Origin: Gemmatimonadaceae bacterium
GTDB taxonomy: Bacteria; Gemmatimonadota; Gemmatimonadetes; Gemmatimonadales; Gemmatimonadaceae
Direction: 5' to 3'
Assembly (NCBI GenBank): GCA_014379705.1
Contig: JACMLI010000543.1
Span: 1 to 6,241, forward strand
Length of the DNA stretch: 6,241 nt
Every line of letters starts with the position of its first letter. Within the stretch, counting starts at the first letter, position 1. The notes under the pieces are model-generated. The model did not search any database. It saw only the letters and a list, made by a program, of their open reading frames with translations, and was not told where the DNA came from. Made by a program: the position numbers and the translations under genes. Shown here piece by piece: positions 1 through 5,863 of the stretch.

Positions 1-20
1 CGTTCAAGCTTCCGTTCTAG
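1..20 (+). CDS. 3' end of probable nucleoid-associated protein EbfC/YbaB (partial)
   Basis: Only the last five codons and the stop are inside the window: reading from base 3 gives F-K-L-P-F followed by TAG at 18-20. E. coli YbaB ends in a very similar F-K-M-P-F, and ybaB/ebfC commonly sits directly upstream of recR (often as dnaX-ybaB-recR). Both the tail and its position therefore fit this DNA-binding protein. The evidence is only five residues plus synteny, and the bases before the frame were not available. The alternative is that this is a chance reading of non-coding or unrelated DNA. Confidence 0.5.
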
Positions 21-123
21 GGGCGTATGGGGCGTGTGGGCGTATTGGTGAGAGGGGCCCTGAACGCAGTCCACGCCCCCACGCCTAACATGCCCCATGC
101 GCCCCATACGTCCCATACGCCCC
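20..123. repeat. Inverted clusters of a 9-bp GGGGCGTAT-like repeat before recR
   Basis: Bases 20-46 carry three tandem near-copies of GGGGCGTAT. Bases 90-123 carry about four near-copies of the complementary unit (ATGCGCCCC, ATACGTCCC, ATACGCCCC and a shorter ATGCCCC). Arm 20-39 pairs with arm 104-123 over all 20 positions as RNA, with 18 Watson-Crick and two G-U pairs. A second, competing pairing is possible between 32-43 and 73-84. The loop between the main arms is about 64 bases and no T-run follows, so this is not a standard intrinsic terminator. It fills most of the ebfC-recR spacer and could be a dispersed intergenic repeat, an RNA structure or a protein-binding site. Confidence 0.75.
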
Positions 124-127
124 AAGA

Positions 128-718
128 ATGTCCGCCATCGACGACCTCGCCAGCGAACTGGCCAAGCTCCCCGGCGTCGGCCGCAAGACGGCGCTCCGGT
201 TGACGTATCACCTGCTCAAGCAGCCCCCCGAGAGGAGCCGCCGGCTGGCCCATGCGCTCGAGGTGCTCACCGAGCGCGTCCACCCCTGTCCGACGTGCCA
301 CAACCTCACCGAGGACCCGGAATGCGCGATCTGCCGGGACCCAAGACGTGACCGAAGCATGATTTGCGCCGTCGAAGAAGCGGCGGACATCGGTGCAATT
401 GAGCGAACCGGAGAGTTTCGTGGCCTATATCACGTTCTGGGGGGACGCATTTCCCCGCTGGATGGGGTCGGGCCGGAGCACCTGAACTTCAGGGACCTCG
501 GGCGGCGGGTCGCGTCCGGGGGGGTCGTCGAAGTGATCGTCGCGACCAACCCGAGTGTGGAAGGCGAGGCGACGGCGCTGTACCTGCAGCAGCTGTTGTC
601 GTCGCTGCAGGTGAAGGTCAGCCGCATTGCGCGTGGATTGCCGATGGGCGGCGATCTCGAGTACGCGGATGGGGTCACCATCGCGCAAGCGATGTCGGCA
701 CGGCGGGACATGCGGTGA
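128..718 (+). CDS. recR: Recombination mediator protein RecR
   Basis: RecR acts in the cytoplasm with RecO (and RecF) to load RecA onto SSB-coated single-stranded DNA at gaps during recombinational repair. The 196-residue product has the usual family length and layout. A helix-hairpin-helix lies near residues 11-30 (L-P-G-V-G-R-K-T-A). A four-cysteine zinc finger uses C54, C57, C66 and C69. A Toprim domain covers roughly 77-170 with the acidic V-E-E at 82-84 and the L-G-G-R-I-S-P-L motif at 104-111. The typical C-terminal G-L-P-M-G-G-D-L-E-Y stretch is also present. The ATG at 128 places the helix-hairpin-helix at the normal distance from the N-terminus. No Shine-Dalgarno sequence is visible: the bases just upstream are the right arm of the repeat element. 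It is the first complete gene of a probable recR-to-pgsA transcript. Confidence 0.97.
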   Translation: MSAIDDLASELAKLPGVGRKTALRLTYHLLKQPPERSRRLAHALEVLTERVHPCPTCHNLTEDPECAICRDPRRDRSMICAVEEAADIGAIERTGEFRGLYHVLGGRISPLDGVGPEHLNFRDLGRRVASGGVVEVIVATNPSVEGEATALYLQQLLSSLQVKVSRIARGLPMGGDLEYADGVTIAQAMSARRDMR

Positions 719-723
719 GGGTC

Positions 724-739
724 GCCCCGGGCTCGGGGC
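724..739 (+). other. Short GC hairpin between recR and the Roadblock gene
   Basis: A 6-bp perfect stem (724-729 with 734-739) with a 4-base loop lies just after the recR stop. No T-tract follows it, so it is unlikely to end transcription efficiently. It could be an mRNA processing or pausing structure, or a chance product of high GC content. Confidence 0.3.
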
Positions 740-754
740 CTAACGAATCGACGA

Positions 755-1246
755 ATGCATTTTGGAGCCACCAGCTGGTCCCTGAGCGAAGCCGACAACG
801 CTGCCATCGGGCACGTCTTGCAGCGCTTTCTCTTCGACAGCAACGCACGCTGCGCCCTGGTCGTGGATCGCAGCGGACAGCTCGTCACGACGAGCGGGGA
901 TCGCCCGCCCTTCGACGTGACGGCGTTTGCGACGCTTGCCGCGGCCGATTTCTCTGCGAACGACCAGCTGGCCCGCCTGATCGGCGAGCGTGACTTCAAC
1001 ACGCTCTTCCACCAGGGCGAAAAGGAGTCGATGCTGCTCGCCGACGTCGCGCGCCGCGTCATCCTCGTGGTACTCTTCGACAACCGCACGACCCTGGGGA
1101 TGGTACGACTCAAGATGCGTGGAACCGTGGAAGAGCTGACCCGCCTGTTCGAGCGCATGTTCACGACGGCCGCCGCGAGGCCCGTGGGACAGGCGCCCGC
1201 CCTGCTCGCCGACGTGGATGACGAAATCGATCGTCTCTTCCAGTAG
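755..1246 (+). CDS. Roadblock/LC7-domain protein, probable MglB-like partner of MglA
   Basis: The 163-residue product reads as a Roadblock/LC7 (longin-like) protein. It has an N-terminal helix near residues 11-27, a strand pair around C-A-L-V-V-D-R-S-G-Q-L-V (33-44), a central helix, and further strands (V-I-L-V-V-L-F-D) followed by a long C-terminal helix. It ends in an acidic amphipathic tail (D-V-D-D-E-I-D-R-L-F). No signal peptide or membrane segment is seen, so it should be cytoplasmic. Proteins of this family dimerise and bind small GTPases. Its position 21 bp upstream of an MglA-type GTPase suggests it is the MglB-like regulator, which in other bacteria acts as a GTPase-activating protein. 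The ATG at 755 lacks a clear ribosome binding site. The fold and family are fairly secure; the MglB role is inferred from the neighbour. Confidence 0.85.
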   Translation: MHFGATSWSLSEADNAAIGHVLQRFLFDSNARCALVVDRSGQLVTTSGDRPPFDVTAFATLAAADFSANDQLARLIGERDFNTLFHQGEKESMLLADVARRVILVVLFDNRTTLGMVRLKMRGTVEELTRLFERMFTTAAARPVGQAPALLADVDDEIDRLFQ

Positions 1247-1267
1247 TCGCGACGCGAGGGAACGACG

Positions 1268-1945
1268 ATGTCGATGATCAACTACGCGTCACGCGAGATC
1301 AACTGCAAGATCGTGTACTACGGGCCGGGCCTGGGCGGAAAGACCACCAACCTCGAGCACGTGTACCAGAAGGTCGCCCCGAGCACCCGAGGGAAGCTCA
1401 TCTCCCTGGCGACGGAGTCGGAGCGCACCCTTTTCTTCGATTTCCTGCCGGTCGACCTGGGGACGATTCGCGGGTTCAAGACCCGATTCCATCTCTACAC
1501 GGTTCCGGGCCAGGTCTACTACAATGCGAGCCGCAAGCTTATCCTGAAGGGCGTCGACGGGATCGTATTCGTCGCGGACTCCCAGGTGGACCGCATGGAG
1601 GCGAACCTGGAGTCCATGCAGAACCTGTACGACAACATGAGCGAATACGGGTATGACCTCACCCGCATGCCGTTCGTGATCCAGTACAACAAGCGTGACC
1701 TGCCCAATGCGGCCACCTTGGCCGAATTGCAGACGTCGCTCAACCCCGGATGGGAGATCACCGAACCCTCCCGGCAGAGGCATACGCCCGACGTCTACCA
1801 CGCGGGCACGTACCTTGTAGAGCAGGTGGCTACAGGCGAGTGGGTAGAACGAGCCACGTACTTCGAAGCGGTGGCAGTGACGGGGGAAGGAGTGTTCGAC
1901 ACGCTCAAGGCCGTTTCCAAACTCGTACTGAAGGCATTGTCCTGA
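1268..1945 (+). CDS. mglA: MglA-type Ras-like small GTPase with a C-terminal insertion
   Basis: MglA is a cytoplasmic Ras-like GTPase that in Myxococcus sets cell polarity and drives motility, and is switched off by MglB. The 225-residue product closely follows the Myxococcus protein over its first 160 residues. It has the P-loop G-P-G-L-G-G-K-T-T (19-27), the conserved R53, the switch II T-V-P-G-Q (78-82) with catalytic Q82, and the N-K-R-D guanine-specificity motif at 141-144. It is about 30 residues longer than the usual 195. The extra segment lies near residues 163-196, just before the conserved V-T-G-E-G-V-F-D-T-L-K end. The ATG at 1268 matches the family N-terminus and has GAGGG at 1256-1260, seven bases upstream. 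It lies 21 bp after the Roadblock gene and 17 bp before pgsA, so co-transcription is likely. Whether this host glides or uses the GTPase for another polarity task cannot be told from the window. Confidence 0.93.
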   Translation: MSMINYASREINCKIVYYGPGLGGKTTNLEHVYQKVAPSTRGKLISLATESERTLFFDFLPVDLGTIRGFKTRFHLYTVPGQVYYNASRKLILKGVDGIVFVADSQVDRMEANLESMQNLYDNMSEYGYDLTRMPFVIQYNKRDLPNAATLAELQTSLNPGWEITEPSRQRHTPDVYHAGTYLVEQVATGEWVERATYFEAVAVTGEGVFDTLKAVSKLVLKALS

Positions 1946-1962
1946 AGCAGCTGGGGCGGCAC

Positions 1963-2682
1963 ATGAACCTGCCAAACGCGATAACGATGAGCCGGATTGC
2001 CGCGACTCCATTGATCGCGGCATTGATCGTCAATGCGGGCTGGATGCCGCGCCTCTCCGCCTGGCTCCTCTTCATGGCCGCCGCCATCACCGACTACTTC
2101 GATGGCAAGCTCGCGCGTGACCGGAACCTCGTCACGGACCTTGGCAAGATCCTCGACCCTCTCGCAGACAAGCTCCTCCTCGTCGCCACGATCCTGCCGA
2201 TGTATTGGCTGACGCGCGACGTGTCCCTCCTCGCCGATCCGGTCGCGACCGGGTGGGCCGCCGCCGGCACCGTGGGCCCCGTCGTGCACGGCGCCCGCAT
2301 CTCCTGGCCCTTCGTCACCCCGCTCGGCCTCGTCGGCTTGCCATTCTGGATCGTCGCAATCGTGCTCGGGCGCGAAGTGTTCATGACCGTATTCCGCGAG
2401 TATGCCAAGCGCCGCGGTGTGGTTATCGCGGCGATCGGCCCGGCCAAGTGGAAGACGGCCTTCCAGTTGATCTGGGTAGGCGCAGCGTTCTTCTGGTATT
2501 TCGCCGCGTCGGCGGCTGCGGAGCATCGCTGGCGGGGCGGGGCATGGCAGGCATTCGCCCACTTCAACGGCATCGTGGGCACCGTGTCGATGATCATCGC
2601 GGTCACCCTCACGCTCTATTCGCTCTGGCTCTACCTGCAGCGCTACGGCGACCTGCTCGTCGGCAAGCGAACGCCAACATAG
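1963..2682 (+). CDS. pgsA: CDP-diacylglycerol-glycerol-3-phosphate 3-phosphatidyltransferase
   Basis: This inner-membrane enzyme joins CDP-diacylglycerol and glycerol-3-phosphate to make phosphatidylglycerol phosphate, the committed step to phosphatidylglycerol and cardiolipin. The 239-residue product has the complete CDP-alcohol phosphotransferase signature (DxxDGxxAR, then x8-G-x3-D-x3-D) with D44, D47, G48, A51, R52, G61, D65 and D69. It also has a conserved G-R-E near 136-138 and several hydrophobic spans. The N-terminal N-L-P-N-A-I-T-M-S-R-I supports the ATG at 1963; longer readings of this frame run back into mglA. It is larger than the roughly 180-residue E. coli enzyme, mainly because of about 38 extra residues (near 84-121) between the active-site segment and G-R-E, plus a longer late loop. 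Another CDP-alcohol phosphotransferase substrate is possible, but PgsA is the best fit. Confidence 0.92.
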   Translation: MNLPNAITMSRIAATPLIAALIVNAGWMPRLSAWLLFMAAAITDYFDGKLARDRNLVTDLGKILDPLADKLLLVATILPMYWLTRDVSLLADPVATGWAAAGTVGPVVHGARISWPFVTPLGLVGLPFWIVAIVLGREVFMTVFREYAKRRGVVIAAIGPAKWKTAFQLIWVGAAFFWYFAASAAAEHRWRGGAWQAFAHFNGIVGTVSMIIAVTLTLYSLWLYLQRYGDLLVGKRTPT

Positions 2683-2704
2683 GGGCGAAAATCCTTCTGT
2701 GTTC

Positions 2705-2735
2705 CGGGGCGACGTGCTTGATGCACGTCGCCCCG
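2705..2735 (+). terminator. Probable intrinsic terminator after pgsA
   Basis: A perfect 13-bp GC-rich stem (2705-2717 with 2723-2735) and a 5-base loop (TTGAT) start 22 bp after the pgsA stop codon. The next 11 bases contain seven T residues, a moderate rather than perfect U-tract. It is the strongest hairpin I found and sits at a natural break between the recR-pgsA cluster and cinA. An in-frame ATG at 2721 lies inside its loop and is therefore an unlikely cinA start. Confidence 0.72.
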
Positions 2736-2771
2736 CTTGTTTGCTTGCAGCCTCCCTCCACCCCGGCACGC

Positions 2772-4037
2772 GTGGCCTCCCTCGACATCGTCACCATCGG
2801 CGACGAGCTGCTCCTCGGCCTGACGATCGATACCAACGGCGCCTTCCTCGCCCGCGAGCTCGCCCACATGGGCGTCGCGGTGGGACGGCGCACGTCGGTC
2901 GGCGATTCGGCAAACGATATCGTGCAGGTGGTCGGGGACGCCCTCGACCGCTCCGGTGCGGTCATCACGACGGGAGGGCTCGGTCCCACCGCCGATGACC
3001 TCACCAAGCCGGCCATCGCGGGGATCTTTGGTCGCGAGCTCTATTTCGATGAGGCCCAGTGGGAGCGACTGCGCGAGTTGTGGCGTTCGCGCGGTCGCAA
3101 GGGAGAACCGCCGGAAGCCAACAAGCAGCAGGTCATGCTGCCCCGCGGTTGCACCGTGCTCGTGAACCGGCATGGCAGCGCGCCGGGAATCTTCCTTGAA
3201 GATGATCGCGGCCGATGGGTGGCGATGCTTCCCGGCGTGCCGCGCGAGATGCGAGGGCTCTGGGCCGAGGAACTCGCGCCCCTCGTCAGGCAGCGCCTGC
3301 CCGCGGGCACGACGCCCATCCGGTCCATCACCGTGCGCACGACCGGCATTGCCGAATCCGCGCTCCCCGAGCGCCTCGGCGACGCCGCGCGCGGCATCGG
3401 ATCGCTCTCCCTCGCGTACCTTCCCGGGCAGGAAGGCGTGGACCTCCGCCTGACGAGTCACACCATTCCCGCGTCCGATGTCGACGCCGCATTGCGAGCT
3501 GGGGCCGACGTGCTGCGCATTCGAGTGGGCACGCCGGTCTATGCCGAAGGGAGTATGGACCTCGCCGAAGCGGTGCTCGTGCTGTGCCGGAAAGCGGGGA
3601 TCACGCTCGCCGTTGCCGAGAGTTGTACCGGCGGGTTGTTGGGTGCACGCATCACTGCGGTCCCCGGATCGAGCGATGTGTTTCTCGGTGGCGCGATCAC
3701 CTATGCCAACGACGCCAAGGTCGCCATGGTGGGCGTTCCGACCGAAATGCTCGCGCGGGTTGGCGCTGTTTCGCGCGAAGTGGCAGAGGCCATGGCCCGC
3801 GGCGCGAGGGAGCGCCTGGGAGCCTCGATCGGCATCGGGATCACCGGAGTTGCCGGGCCCGGGGGTGGGTCTCCGGAAAAGCCCGTGGGGCTCGTCTGGG
3901 TCTCGGTCGACGCCGGTGGGGAGCCAGTCTCGATCGGCGGTCAGATGATCGGAGATCGCCAGGAGATCCGATTTCGTGCGACGCAGACCGCGCTCGACAT
4001 CGTCCGCCGGCGGCTGGAGTCGGGGGCGGGCACCTGA
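2772..4037 (+). CDS. cinA: CinA family protein (COG1058 domain plus nicotinamide-nucleotide amidase)
   Basis: CinA proteins combine an N-terminal molybdopterin-binding-like domain (COG1058, shown in some members to have ADP-ribose pyrophosphatase activity) with a C-terminal PncC-type domain. The latter deamidates nicotinamide mononucleotide to nicotinic acid mononucleotide in pyridine nucleotide recycling. The 421-residue product has both. The N-terminal half shows I-G-D-E-L-L-L-G (9-16) and T-T-G-G-L-G-P-T-x-D-D (66-76). The C-terminal half shows A-E-S-C-T-G-G (282-288) with the expected nucleophile S284, and G-I-T-G-V-A-G-P-G-G-G (356-366). I chose GTG at 2772 because it puts the first strand at the family-normal position and gives a typical length. 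The in-frame ATG at 2721 lies in the terminator hairpin and would add 17 unconserved residues. No clear ribosome binding site or promoter precedes either start. Confidence 0.93.
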   Translation: MASLDIVTIGDELLLGLTIDTNGAFLARELAHMGVAVGRRTSVGDSANDIVQVVGDALDRSGAVITTGGLGPTADDLTKPAIAGIFGRELYFDEAQWERLRELWRSRGRKGEPPEANKQQVMLPRGCTVLVNRHGSAPGIFLEDDRGRWVAMLPGVPREMRGLWAEELAPLVRQRLPAGTTPIRSITVRTTGIAESALPERLGDAARGIGSLSLAYLPGQEGVDLRLTSHTIPASDVDAALRAGADVLRIRVGTPVYAEGSMDLAEAVLVLCRKAGITLAVAESCTGGLLGARITAVPGSSDVFLGGAITYANDAKVAMVGVPTEMLARVGAVSREVAEAMARGARERLGASIGIGITGVAGPGGGSPEKPVGLVWVSVDAGGEPVSIGGQMIGDRQEIRFRATQTALDIVRRRLESGAGT

Positions 4038-4094
4038 GAGTCCGGCCAGTGACCTGCGCCTCGGGCGTTGTCTCTCCCCAAGTCACAGTGGAGA

Positions 4095-4130
4095 TTTGAG
4101 TTGCGCATTCCCCCATCCGGCCTTGCCGGA
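4095..4130 (+). promoter_or_regulatory. Weak candidate heat-shock-type promoter/hairpin before grpE
   Basis: In the cinA-grpE spacer, TTTGAG (4095-4100) and CCCCAT (4111-4116) resemble the two halves of a sigma-32 promoter, CTTGAA and CCCCAT. However, the 10-base spacing is shorter than usual (about 12 or more). A 6-bp stem with a 3-base loop follows at 4116-4130. No CIRCE inverted repeat (TTAGCACTC-N9-GAGTGCTAA) is present in the spacer. A promoter for grpE-dnaJ is expected here because of the gap, but this particular match could be chance. Confidence 0.25.
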
Positions 4131-4171
4131 GCGGAAACCCAAGCCTGCCGAAGTGAGTATTCCGTAGACAT

Positions 4172-4711
4172 ATGTCAGAACAAGATCCGATGCGAGACGA
4201 AGAAGCCGCCACCCGCACTGACGACGCGACCATTGCGTCGGGTGCCGTCGAGGGGACCCGTGAAGATTGGCAGCGCGCCGTGGAGGAGCAGCGAGACAAG
4301 TACCTCCGGCTGGCCGCCGAGTACGACAACTTCCGCAAGCGTGCGGCACGTGAGCGCCAGGAGGCGGGCTGGCGCGCCCAGGGTGACCTTGTCACTGGGC
4401 TCGTGGAAATGCTCGACGACATTTCGCGCTTTGCCCACGTGGACCCGGCGTCGACCGATGCGCAAACGCTGGTGGATGGCGTGGCGATGGTGGAGAAGAA
4501 GCTGCTCAAGTCATTGGGCGGCCATGGCCTCGAGCTCGTGAACCCGATCGACCAGCCCTTCGACCCCAACCAGCACGAGGCGGTGGGCACGGAGCCCGCG
4601 GAATCGGTCGAGATGGACCACCTGGTGTCTCGCGTCTACCAGCAGGGCTACCTGTTCCGCGGCCAGCTGCTGCGCCCGGCCCGCGTGGTCGTCCGTCAGT
4701 GGCCCGGGTGA
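4172..4711 (+). CDS. grpE: Nucleotide exchange factor GrpE (DnaK co-chaperone)
   Basis: GrpE dimerises in the cytoplasm and releases ADP from DnaK, resetting the Hsp70 folding cycle. The 179-residue product is of ordinary length. It has an acidic, poorly conserved N-terminal tail (1-30), a long charged helix expected to form the dimer coiled coil (about 31-90, with Y-D-N-F-R-K-R at 51-57), and a C-terminal beta domain. That domain carries D-P-N-Q-H-E-A-V (131-138) and the GrpE signature G-Y-x-F-R-G-Q-L-L-R-P-A-R-V-V-V (159-174). The ATG at 4172 is preceded by a stop in the same frame at 4166-4168, so the reading cannot extend upstream. AAGTGAG at 4151-4157 is rather distant for a ribosome binding site; M7 at 4190 is an alternative start. 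It lies 17 bp before dnaJ, forming a heat-shock pair. DnaK must be encoded elsewhere. Confidence 0.96.
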   Translation: MSEQDPMRDEEAATRTDDATIASGAVEGTREDWQRAVEEQRDKYLRLAAEYDNFRKRAARERQEAGWRAQGDLVTGLVEMLDDISRFAHVDPASTDAQTLVDGVAMVEKKLLKSLGGHGLELVNPIDQPFDPNQHEAVGTEPAESVEMDHLVSRVYQQGYLFRGQLLRPARVVVRQWPG

Positions 4712-4728
4712 GGAGCCGTTAGGCATCG

Positions 4729-5862
4729 ATGGCGCAAAGCAAGGATTACTACGCCGTCCTGGGGGTCTCCTCCACCGCCGCGGCAGACGACATCAAGAAG
4801 CAGTACCGTCGCCTCGCGAAGAAGTACCATCCGGACGCGAACCAGAACGACGCGAAGGCCGCCGAGCGCTTCAAGGAGATCTCGGAGGCCTACCAGGTCG
4901 TCGGCGATGCCGAGAAGCGGAAGCAGTACGACGACATGCGCCGCATGGGGGCGTTCAGTGGCTTTTCGGGCACGAGCGCCGGGCAGCGACCGCGCCCGGG
5001 CACGCCAACTACCGGCGCCGGGGGCGCGGGAGCCCCGCGGTACCAGGACTTCGACATCGGGGGCCTGGGGGGGCTCGGTGACCTCTTCAGCTCAATGTTC
5101 GGCGGGACCAAGGCCGGTGGCGCGCGTGGCCGCGCCGCCGAGGCCGGGCAGACGATCGAGACCACGCTGGAGATCCCGTTCCGCACCGCGGCCGCGGGCG
5201 GCAAGGTGCCGATCGAGATCGACGTGAACGAGGATTGCGAGACGTGCAAGGGATCGGGCGCTGCCCCGGGCGCCACGATCAAGATGTGTCCCGAGTGCAA
5301 CGGCCGCGGCGTCGTGTCGTTCGGCCAGGGAGGCTTTGCGGTCAATCGCCCGTGTCCGATGTGCGCGGGACGCGGACAGGTGCCGAGCGAGCCCTGCCCG
5401 ACGTGTAGTGGCTCAGGGGAAGTGCGCAGCCGCAAGGGCGTGCTGGTCCAGATCCCCGCGGGGGCGGACACTGGCACCAAGATCCGGCTCAAGGGGCAGG
5501 GGGCCAAGGGCACGAATGGCGGGCCGGCCGGGGATCTCGTCATCACGCTGCAGGTGCAGGGAGATCGCTTTTATCAGCGCGATGGCCTGGACCTCGTCGC
5601 CGAGGTGCCGCTCAACCTCGCGCAGGCGACGCTCGGCACGCGCATCACCGTGCGCACGCTCGACGGGAAGAAGGTCACCATTCGCATCCCTCCCGGCACC
5701 GACAGCGGGCGTCGTTTCCGCGTGCGCGGTCAAGGCATCGAGAAGGACGACCAGAAGGGAGACCTCATCGTCGAGGCGACCATCACCGTGCCGGACACCC
5801 TCACCGAGGAGCAGGAGAAGCTCTTCCGCGCCTTTGCCGAGTCGGCGGGGATGAAGTCGTAG
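4729..5862 (+). CDS. dnaJ: Chaperone DnaJ (Hsp40)
   Basis: DnaJ delivers unfolded proteins to DnaK and stimulates its ATPase. The 377-residue product is a complete class A Hsp40. The J-domain (about 6-70) has the essential H-P-D at 34-36. A Gly-rich region (about 74-130) includes a G-L-G-D-L-F-S-S-M-F-G-G stretch. Four CxxCxGxG zinc-binding repeats start at C170, C187, C209 and C223. Two C-terminal substrate-binding beta domains follow, with I-P-x-G-x-D-x-G type motifs (I-P-A-G-A-D-T-G and I-P-P-G-T-D-S-G), and then a short tail. All key residues are present. The ATG at 4729 directly precedes the conserved K-D-Y-Y start of the J-domain. AGGAG at 4711-4715 overlaps the grpE stop and may serve as its ribosome binding site. 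It is probably co-transcribed with grpE. Confidence 0.97.
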   Translation: MAQSKDYYAVLGVSSTAAADDIKKQYRRLAKKYHPDANQNDAKAAERFKEISEAYQVVGDAEKRKQYDDMRRMGAFSGFSGTSAGQRPRPGTPTTGAGGAGAPRYQDFDIGGLGGLGDLFSSMFGGTKAGGARGRAAEAGQTIETTLEIPFRTAAAGGKVPIEIDVNEDCETCKGSGAAPGATIKMCPECNGRGVVSFGQGGFAVNRPCPMCAGRGQVPSEPCPTCSGSGEVRSRKGVLVQIPAGADTGTKIRLKGQGAKGTNGGPAGDLVITLQVQGDRFYQRDGLDLVAEVPLNLAQATLGTRITVRTLDGKKVTIRIPPGTDSGRRFRVRGQGIEKDDQKGDLIVEATITVPDTLTEEQEKLFRAFAESAGMKS

Positions 5863-5863
5863 G

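Noticed and set aside
20..123. CRISPR array
   Set aside because: The repeat units are about 9 bp, directly adjacent and inverted between two clusters, without spacer sequences.
20..123. Intrinsic terminator of the upstream gene
   Set aside because: The main stem closes a loop of about 64 bases and no T-tract follows; the next bases are the recR start.
430..1281. 283-codon open frame on the - strand across recR and the Roadblock gene
   Set aside because: It lies opposite two well-supported genes, is rich in Arg and Ser as expected of antisense frames in GC-rich DNA, and shows no recognisable motif.
1795..2769. 324-codon open frame on the - strand opposite pgsA
   Set aside because: The complement encodes an intact PgsA with all catalytic residues. 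The antisense product is low-complexity and charged, with no family features.
2205..2771. Possible N-terminal extension of CinA reaching back through pgsA
   Set aside because: It overlaps pgsA in another frame, crosses the terminator hairpin, and is Arg-rich without conserved motifs.
3215..4099. 294-codon + strand frame inside cinA
   Set aside because: It is an alternative frame of a complete, conserved gene and has the Arg/Ala/Pro-rich composition of a shadow frame.
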